Source: Aquanectria penicillioides (Eukaryota; Ascomycota; Sordariomycetes; Hypocreales; Nectriaceae). Taken from it: DNA of 64,000 nt. Position 1 is the first letter of the stretch. Each line of letters opens with the position of its first letter. Shown here one piece after another: positions 55,917 to 64,000 of the stretch. The notes beneath the pieces were generated by a model. It ran no database searches, had not been told where the DNA came from, and was given only the letters and a program-made list of their open reading frames with translations. Made by a program: the position numbers and the translations under genes. Where the stretch lies: contig PYIU01000004.1 in the NCBI GenBank assembly GCA_003415625.1, forward strand, positions 4,216,001 through 4,280,000. Reading direction: 5' to 3'.

Positions 55917-57416
55917 TTACAGGCACTGAGAATAGAAATCGTTCTGGTGAACGCACTTGAGGTTGGCGGCACATCGGGTGGTGCCCTTCCAGTTTTGCCC
56001 ACCGCACTGAGCCCAGTGAGGAGCAGCGTTCTCGTCAGATCCAGGGGTCTGGAAGACGGGAGTGTGGATGGGAGTAGCAATGGGAGTGCCGATGGGGGTC
56101 GAGGGGTCCCAGAAGATCGGGGTGGGAGTGGCATCCACATCCAGCTCCTGGTTCCGAACCGTCTGTGTAGCGGCGACAGTGGTGGTCGTCGCGGCAGCCT
56201 CGGTTGTGATAGCATCCTCTGCAGTCGTGGCAGCGGCGGCAGCGGCCTCGGTAGTAGCGGCGGGAGTAGCGGAAGCAGAAGAGCTGGTAGAGTTGCTGGA
56301 GGACCAACCGTGCTCTGCGGCCAACTTGTACCACCAGTTGCGGTACATCCAGCCGTCAAAGTCAGTAATCTTCATGGCGGATCCAGCAAGCATGATGAAG
56401 TTGGAGACACCAGTGGGGGTCCAGTCTGCGAATTGTCAGCGATCCATTTCTCAACTAATAATCTTGCAATGTAAAAATCATACCGTAGACTAAAAGAGTA
56501 ATGCAGTCAGTTATCTATCTCTCTTACAAGGTCGGGAAGTACTCACAGTCATCCAATCCAAAAGTGTGGCCCTGGATTCATGGTCAGCCCAAGCCCCTTC
56601 TCAAAGTAGGTGAATCATACCATCTCGTGGAGCAGAATGTGGATGTTGTCAGAGTCAATGTTGTTCATGAAGTATTCACGGCCAACCTGCTGTCCCCAAG
56701 AATATCCGTATCCGCCATCAAGTCCCTCGGTGAGCCAGAGAGATTGATCGTAGTGGTGGTCAGCTCCGCCAGTGCAGGCGCTGTAGTCACCGTCGAGGTG
56801 GGCATCCCGGGAGCAACCCACAGCGCACATGGGGATACCATCGCTGTCCAGGTCGGTGTAGACGTCAATACCGTCAGTTGAGCCCTGGAGCAGGCTGGTG
56901 TCGGACACGGCCCAACCAACAATGTTGATGCCGACCTCGGTGTAGGGGAATCCGTCATAGCCGTAAACCCACTCGAACCACTTCTGGTACTGAGCCTTGT
57001 AAACGGTGGCGATCTGAGTGCGCTGGGCAGCAGTGACGGTCTGGTTAGAATCCCATCGGACACAAATGTTCAGGTGACTAGAGCACATTCAGCGCGAGGT
57101 TAGATAAAGATGCACATGGTTAGCTGTACCCGTCATTGGCCATAACCTGCTGCCATCCCCAGTTGGTGTTTCCGTCGATACCACCATCGTAGGTCGAAAT
57201 GTAGTGATTCCAAACTTCAGTCAAGGCCGTTGAGAGATCGGAAGGTGGGTTCCAGCCATCGGCGCGCTTGAAGGGTCGGTTCCTAGAAACTCGGTGGAAT
57301 GATCGGCGAGACTGCTTGGACTCAAGGTTCTTCCAGACGGAAGCATCGAGATCGGACAGGGCAGCGCCCGTGGCAACAAGGCCTCCGAGGAGAGTAGAGA
57401 CAGAAGATAGACGCAT
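55917..57416 (-). CDS. Secreted zinc metallopeptidase-like protein with C-terminal CBM1
   Basis: Five exons (57130-57416, 56621-57077, 56547-56571, 56484-56489, 55917-56425) give 427 aa in one frame; exon 4 is a 6-nt microexon. A signal peptide ([20 protein letters not shown]) and a basic region with a possible KR cleavage site (FKRADGW) come first. The catalytic core contains [12 protein letters not shown], then, across two introns, [15 protein letters not shown], an HExxHxxGxxD-type zinc motif, and TNFIM-like [21 protein letters not shown] Ser/Thr/Ala/Pro linker leads to [20 protein letters not shown] and [12 protein letters not shown], a fungal cellulose-binding CBM1 with its four Cys. Secreted, probably cell-wall or biomass associated; the substrate is unknown. 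Related proteins are annotated only as hypothetical or peptidase-like. Confidence 0.82.
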
Positions 57417-60400
57417 TTTGAAGTAAGTGAGGGTGGTAAATAAACAAAATATATAAAACGAAAGTAAATGTTTGAAAGTATAGCAGGAAATGAGAGAAAA
57501 GGATCCGACCCGTCGGACCTGAGAAAAGAAAGACTTAGAGTGACGAATAGACTTCGAGAAGAAACGATCTGGATGCCATCACGGACTATGACGACTATTA
57601 TATTCAACACGCTACGATGGGTTTCATCAAATTCATGGCATCACGTGGGGAGCCTGTCAATATTTCCCACCTATAATGTTCCAGAGCACTGAGCCGAATC
57701 CTCGGGTTCGCTCCCGAGGAAAATATCGTGAGAATTAAAGGACCCGGCCCACGCTGATGACAGAAGATCCTCGCCTTCGAGCCCGCCGCCAAGACCGAAT
57801 AACAGGGATGTTTTCCTCTCTTGGCTCTCAAACTACTAGGGCCGTGTCGCAGAATTCGGGACCAACTGGAGACCCCTGTCACTTCTCTAACGCTTGACGG
57901 GCCTCATTAGTGGACCGCGACACGGAGCTTGGGTAGGGTTAACCAAAGCTGGCAAACAGGTCTCGTATCTTTCAGGGGCCGGCCCATGTCTCAGAACGAG
58001 GTTGATCAAAGACGGAAACATGATCCACCAAACAGCAGGAAACTGTCGTATTCGCCCATGATTTAAAACAGGGCCGACGTGCCTCCTGTCTCATCTGGAT
58101 GGTTCGGACGAAAATGTCTTCTCATTTGTCCGAAGAATAGCGTTATGGTCATGCGGCTAAGAAGCCACCTTATGTTAAGGTTAAATTAATATTATTCTCG
58201 ACTTGCAAAAAGTTTCACTAGTTCTGGAAAGTGCACGCGAGCGCGAATCACAGGCTTTCCTACACGCATTGCCCAATGACGCAATTTCTTATCCGCGCAA
58301 TGAAAAGGGATACGATAAATCAAAATGGAAGTTAAAGTAAACGATAGGATAGACGCGAGGAGAACGCAACGGATCAATTTTACGGTTATTGTGAGGATCC
58401 ATCCATGGAGTCTTTTTGCAATCGATGTTACCTACCACGTTGCAACCGCTCCAATGCGAAGACTCAAGGCATTCTACTAGGTATACACCAAGTCGGCCAT
58501 CAACGTGGCAGAAAAGCGATTGCAAGATCTCAAAATTGTCATAATATTCCGATGCAGATAGTCACCCAAAATGGAAATGATCCTTTTTCAAATACGAACC
58601 TCTAATAAGGTCAATTGATAGGGCATAGCTGAAAGCTGAACGCTGCAGACAGAGTGGGACTGAAATAGTGCTGAAAAGCAAATAATGCATCCAATCCATC
58701 CAAGTTCAAGGCCGATTTTCCACTCACTCATAGATTACAGTATCTTGTATTATCAAACTTATTCTAGCCACAGGGGCAATCTCCAACAATGAATCGTTGA
58801 GTGAATTGCTTGGCTTGATGACCATCAACGGTATCTATCCATAACCCAAGTGAAAATTTAGTCATCCGCAGTTCTGATGCGTCGTAAGCTTTGCTGTTTC
58901 ACCTCACCCTCCGGGCTAAGAAGCACCAGGTAATGTCCCATTCGTAGCGACATACCAGTAATTGAGGATAGCTTGTTCGAGATTACGAAAGGCGCACAAA
59001 ATCGCCTTCTTTAACATGACTTTAATCACACATCATCTTTATACTAAACCCATTTGCTCAATTCATATTGGACTTTGCACACAGGAGTTGAACCTGAAGT
59101 CGCTCCCCTTCTTGACGAAGCTTGATCATTTCTAATGATGCTGATTTGACCAGTGATCGGTGCATTATGCAGTGAGCCGGTGACTTTGTAAAACTAGCCA
59201 CGTGCTGGTGAGAACTAGTGTAGGGTTGAAACCCACCCTGGAATTTGTCGTTGAAAAGTTCCATGACAGGATTTCGCCAAGGAGTACGATGTGGCTGCAG
59301 TACATGTTTAGTTTGTGGAAACCATCCAAGCTCATCAGACCACAAGATGATGGCAATCTTGACATACGAAACCTCTCTAAGCCGTACTCAGTCACGTACA
59401 GCAATGGACCCTTCATTGATGTTGACAAGATGTTGAAGTCTAACAAAAAAAACACCAGGCGGTGGCGGATGGCGCTCGCATTGTTGGATCTGGCAAGAAT
59501 CGTTGCTGTGTGATAGAACATGTTGCACCACGACAAGCCTGCTTCTATCCAATTCGATGTTGAGATTTAGTATGCAACTGCTAAAACATTAAGTTGAAAA
59601 TACTTGAAAGTTCTCTGAGATACATGGGGACATTGGATAAATGTATAATTGTGCACATTCGTCCGCCTAAAGCAGCAGCTTCAGTGAGGAACAGATATTC
59701 CGGGGTTAGTGCCATGTGCAAGCATACTACAGAAATATTCATAGAGCTCATTGAGCACGATGAAATGGCTTGGAAATGGACAAACACAACAATATTGATC
59801 GATCTAGAGGCAAACAGGCTCTGTGATTGCAAAAATAATAAAGCGAATCCTCGGGCTTACTATCAGGAAAATTGAGGAATGTCAAAAGACATAATAAATT
59901 TTGTTTGATAACATGAGGCGGTTTGATGAAGCGAGGCCTTTGAAATAAAACATAAAATCAATCCCAAGACCGCGTGTTTGCTTTTATCGGTCTCGTGTCA
60001 GTGACTGGAACCAACAGCTTTGCCATCTCAGTGCGGGTCTTGCAATCCATCGTTTCGACCACAGATCTGGTCACTCCTTACTAAAGTATTCATTGCTTAG
60101 TTCTCGAATTACCGACACCACGACACTTTAAGAATCATCGCGATCGGATGTTCGAAATTTCCACCTCTCGATGCGCACAGGTTGACTCTAGGGTAGCGTG
60201 TTAGAGGAGGGTGGTCTTGGTGGATCCGATCCCTACTCATACACAGATTTGCCGCAAATTAACAGCTGCAACGCACAGGTTTATTAGCTTGCTTTCAGCT
60301 GCATTGACACTGTCACCTTTCCACATTTTGTCTGACACTGTAGTGTTGAAGTGCAATTCAACCCATAGCACGAGTTGAGACAAGTGGAGTTAGCATGCAT

Positions 60401-60679
60401 AAGGTTCATCAATGCGTCCTCCGGCATTGTAACTACACGGCCAAATGGATCAACTTGGTGCACTCGAAAATGGAACAGTAAACGTGGTTCATAATATCTG
60501 TAATTATGTGGGAATCGGTTAAATAGTGGACCAGCACCGTCTATTTACCGGGATAATTCCCATTTGTGTTTTCGTAAACTATTTACTAGAATGTCCAGGG
60601 CGTCAATAATGCTCCCGCCGATAAGAACTAGAGGTAAAACATGCGTCACGTCTGCATCCTAGGTGTCGTGGGAAATTAG
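57417..60679. other. Long gene-free region
   Basis: 3.26 kb with only short, featureless open frames on both strands. It contains the metallopeptidase promoter and a perfect hairpin at 57699-57720. Confidence 0.45.
57699..57720. repeat. Perfect inverted repeat with 8-bp stem
   Basis: TCCTCGGG and CCCGAGGA around a TTCGCT loop, about 280 bp upstream of the metallopeptidase start. It could be a paired site for a zinc-cluster or zinc-finger regulator; the loop resembles a tRNA T-arm but no tRNA surrounds it. Confidence 0.35.
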
Positions 60680-62582
60680 TTAGAAGTCCCGGCGTCTCCG
60701 CGCCTTACAGGCGGACGCCCGAACGCGCTGTGACGTAGTGGACCCCGAAACTGCCTCGGTGTTAGAAGAAGAAGGAGTGATTTGTTGAGGGAGCTCAGTA
60801 ACCTTGGAAGCAGGGTTAGACACGACAGCGGTCGAAGTGACAGCGGGGGCTGCAGATGACTCAACAGCGGCCGCAGTGGTTGCAACAACGGTGGTGAAGC
60901 TCGAGGAGGAGGCGGCAAGCTCGCTGTCCAGAGCAGCGGTGGTGGGAGTGGCGACCGAAGAGGCAACGGCAGCCGAGGAGGCGACAGCGGACGAAGCGAC
61001 AGCAGAAGCTGCGGCGCTGGCAGCAGTATCAGCGGAGTCGGCCATCAGGGCGCTGTAGGCCGCGACACCGGGGTAGAAGCTGGCTCGGAGAGTCGGGATG
61101 GGGATGGAGACGGTAAGACCCAGACCGGCAGTGATCTCATCGGTCATGGTGGCGATGGAGTAGTCGCTGACGGACGAAACAGTCTGGGTGGTGGTGTAGG
61201 CGGTAGCTGAGGCGCCCTCGTTCAGGCAGACACCGGAGCCGTAGGCGTTGTTGCACCAGTACTCGACGTAGTCGCCAGCCTCGGTCCAGACGTTGAAGTC
61301 CTCGACAACCATCTCGGTACAAGGAACAGCGGAGGGGCAGTTGAACTTGACGGGGCCACGCTGGTGACCGTTGAGGCAAGTTCCCTTCCAGCCGGAGAAG
61401 GTGAAGTTGGAGTAGTCGACACCATCACCATCAACGGCACTCATGGACGACCAAGTGGCATCCAGGTCAAGAGTGTAGGCGTTGGAGTGACCGATGAAGT
61501 TGCTGAGGACGACGTTGGAGACGCTGCCGCTGCCGCCGTAGGACTTGAACATGTACATCTGGTTGCAGTTCTGCGAGTAGACGTTGTTGTACTTGACGTT
61601 GGAGATGGCTAGATCCGGTTAGGCAGGCTACTTTGATGTGAAGATCAGGATGATACATACCAGTATCGGCACCGAGAGAACCCATGGCGCAGCCGCCAGA
61701 CCAGTTGCAGAAGACGTTCTCGATCAGGATGTGGTCGGCAGGGCTCTTAACGGTGACACACTCGTCCTTGTTGCTGACCTCAATGTCGTGGAGCCAGATG
61801 TTGGTGCTCCACACGCTGATGCCGTCCAGACCACCCTGGTTACCACCGTGGATGACCATGTTGTAGACCTCACCGTTGGTGCAAGTGTCCATGGCAAAAT
61901 GGAACTGAGGAGCTGAGCAGGGTTAGAGTCAAGAGCTGACTTTGCGCTGGGTTCGAGATGCTTACAATCAACCAGGGCGACATCGTGGATGGAGAAGTTG
62001 TTGACGTCGTAGAATCGGAGAATACGAGGACCATACTCGTCGTCTAGGGTCGAGTTAGCATTTCAATGTTCTTGGCATCCCGTATTCAATACGCGTACTC
62101 TTGTGGAATTCATATCCGTAGCCCTGGATAGCGCCCTTGGAGTTGCTGCTGTAGAACTCAAAGTCGGACATGTGCTTGAAAAATAGCATATTGCCACCGT
62201 CGGTGCTAATCCAATGTTAGTTTCCGTTCGAGACCCCCGGAATTTCCCAAGTTGATGCCACTGACCCAATGCGGTAGAGGGTTCCGTCGAGGCGGAAAGA
62301 CATGGCGTCACCAGATAGAGTCAGCCAAGTGCCCAGTCCGTAGTCTCCCTCCGGGATGTAGACCTCTCCTCCAGTCGTCTCGCAAGCAGCCCAAGCCTTG
62401 CTAATAGCATCACTGTTGTCGGTAGTAGCGCTGGCCACACCGCCGTAGTCCATAATGTTGCATGTCTTGACAGCCGCCTTGGCAGCTCGAGTGGTGAGAG
62501 GGCCAACGGTGCCACTCAGCTGCGCAGCAGCGTGGAGGCCGAACGAGGCGGCAACGAGTGCCGAGAGACCTAGGCGAACCAT
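60680..62582 (-). CDS. Rhamnogalacturonan hydrolase (GH28) with Ser/Ala-rich tail
   Basis: Five exons (62266-62582, 62099-62205, 61966-62043, 61661-61912, 60680-61608) give 560 aa in one frame. A signal peptide ([20 protein letters not shown]) is followed by a right-handed beta-helix: [65 protein letters not shown] and [20 protein letters not shown], then [17 protein letters not shown], the rhamnogalacturonase form of the GH28 active site. It cuts the rhamnose-galacturonate backbone of pectin hairy regions outside the cell. The last about 130 residues are Ser/Ala/Thr/Val-rich and end in a basic RRRRDF, which is longer than the usual enzyme; O-glycosylated linker or wall-attachment is possible. 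A poly-T tract (minus strand) lies just upstream of the ATG. Confidence 0.88.
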
Positions 62583-64000
62583 GGTAAAGAGCGAGCGAAG
62601 TTTTGAAAAAAAAAAAAAAAGATTGTAATAATAGATTTAGAAACGAATGAAAGAACGGCTACAATTCAATCGTAGCCACAGAGAGCAAAGAGAGCGACAA
62701 CCCGACAAACAAGGAAACTAAACAGAAGGCATGCGGAAACAGGGAAAGATTGACACAGACGACAAGAAACACTTTTTATTGTTCTGCACGGCACACGGCA
62801 CTGCAGTGCTTCAGGTAGAAGCGGCCCCGGAACCTGGGACAAAAGTAGGGCCACTTTCAAAGGCCATTTCAAGGGTCACACTTTGATTAACAGTGACCTG
62901 ACTGCAAAGCGTTTTAGCGAGCGGCGTCGCCCAAATAATCGGATTGTAGGGGTTCACGGGGGCTCTTGATGGACGATTTGCAGGGGTGTGAAACCATCGC
63001 CTGCATTCAAAATGGCTCCCGCGCCTTGATCACGGTCGATAACCGGGGCCACGCCGCGTCAACCAGTGAATTTGTGAATTAGCGGACCCCATATCTTTCT
63101 GACCGGAGTCAATAATCCACAAATCGCCGTCGCTCACCCTGAAACAAAGGTTGAGAAAACAGCAAGCATCGGAGATATCATGCCGGGTCACGAGAAGAAC
63201 GTGGTCCGCCGTGTGTCGCCAAGAGAGTGCAAAAACGCATCGAGACAAGGCAGATGGAGTATCAAAATGGGGATTAAAGGGCTAGCCAGATCTAAGAGGT
63301 CAGATCTTGGTTAGAAGAAGCATATCTTGCTCCGGCTTTTGAGGAGGCATGTGCAGGTCTGGGATACAATGCGTTGCACGGATATGCATTTGCAGAAACT
63401 CAAACAACGAATCTGACGCGTCCACATCTTGGATTTCATCCTTGGACGAGACCCGGCAAATGCAGCGGGGTCAGCAATTAATTTGGACGCAGTTACAGAT
63501 TGATAACATTCAATTTGACAATTAACCAAAGCGGTCAAGTAAGCCAACGGAAATTCTATAATTCTTGTCTCCTAATTAACTCCTTTTCATCCAGTCTTTA
63601 TAAAACACGGCCGCCGCTGACGCCAAGCCCCGACCATCCGAAATGCTTCTACCATTTCTTGCCCAATTGAGCGTTTCATCCGGTTTGAAAACATCACGGT
63701 TTCAATTGTAGACTCTAGCGCCAGATCAACCCGAAGATCAATCAGCTGCAACATGAACGCGCGCGAATCATTTGTGCCCTGATCATCCACTGATCATTGT
63801 GCACATCGCTCGCATATGTCCCGATTAGTAAGGATTCACAGCTGTGCTGTTGGAAGGACAACAAAATGACTCGATACTTCTCTCTCTCTCTCTGTCCATG
63901 ATTGATCACCTCATATTGTTTGAGATCTGCCTCGTAATAAAATTATGGCGTTGCATCCATGGTGCTATCATCTTGAACGCTAGATCCCGAGTCCAATTCC
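62583..64000. other. Gene-free right end of the window
   Basis: 1.4 kb. It has a 16-base A run (plus strand, about 62606-62621) in the GH28 leader and a short CT microsatellite near 63881-63894. No gene recognised. Confidence 0.45.

Noticed and set aside
57699..57720. tRNA T-arm-like hairpin
   Set aside because: No acceptor stem, anticodon arm or A box around it, and the near-invariant A of the B box is missing.
62583..64000. Mobile element, CRISPR array or integration site
   Set aside because: No terminal repeats, transposase, reverse transcriptase or regularly spaced repeats here or elsewhere in the window; CRISPR arrays are not expected in a fungus.

Overview
The window is nuclear DNA of a filamentous ascomycete (Pezizomycotina). 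Genes carry short introns (about 50-120 bp) with GT..AG ends and CTAAC-like branch sites. Families are fungal: Zn2Cys6 and bZIP-DUF3425 regulators, a PDR-type ABC pump, NWD/NLR-like STAND proteins, a CBM1 module, GH28 and TRI12-type MFS. The content fits Sordariomycetes, probably Hypocreales; that placement is inference. All names rest on reading translated sequence and splice sites by eye; no database search was possible.

Layout. 1-1579: 3' end of an NLR-like gene fused in frame to a penta-EF-hand module. 2-7.4 kb: acyl-CoA thioesterase, a small membrane protein, a metallo-beta-lactamase-fold hydrolase and an alpha/beta hydrolase. 8.3-13.3 kb: full-size ABCG/PDR transporter. 13.4-14.4 kb: NmrA-like protein. 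14.9-16.2 kb: bZIP regulator. 16.4-20.4 kb: a divergent pair, a degenerate STAND-like protein and a DUF676-type lipase-like hydrolase, which share a 20-residue motif (receptor N-terminus, effector C-terminus). 21-24.6 kb: AAA ATPase. 25-42.8 kb: a metabolic block with two Zn2Cys6 regulators, an SDR, a membrane-anchored AMID/FSP1-like oxidoreductase, a sugar porter, and a P450 divergent from its own P450 reductase. 43.4-52 kb: decayed genes (DHA1 MFS, CmcJ/AsaB-like oxygenase, a Gly/Ser/Asn repeat gene, a GH3 fragment) around an intact NAD-dependent epimerase and an intact FAD monooxygenase. 53.4-55.5 kb: TRI12-like pump. 55.9-62.6 kb: two secreted proteins, a CBM1-bearing zinc metallopeptidase and a rhamnogalacturonase.

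Most interesting: (1) the motif-sharing pair at 16.4-20.4 kb looks like a fungal amyloid-signalling NLR/effector cell-death module of the kind known for SesB/SBLP lipases, and the effector's motif sits on a separate last exon that a simple gene call misses; (2) the NLR/penta-EF-hand fusion at the left edge suggests a calcium-linked STAND protein.

Caution on sequence quality: at least seven otherwise convincing coding regions or sites show a single missing base in or beside a homopolymer run (near 3890, 10650, 11903, 25660, 32957, 34453 and 39735). For five of the six affected genes, adding the base back gives a whole number of codons and a normal family length; the regulator at 25007-26988 still has one unresolved exon join. 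This looks more like homopolymer under-calling in the assembly than like real mutation, but it cannot be settled from the sequence alone.
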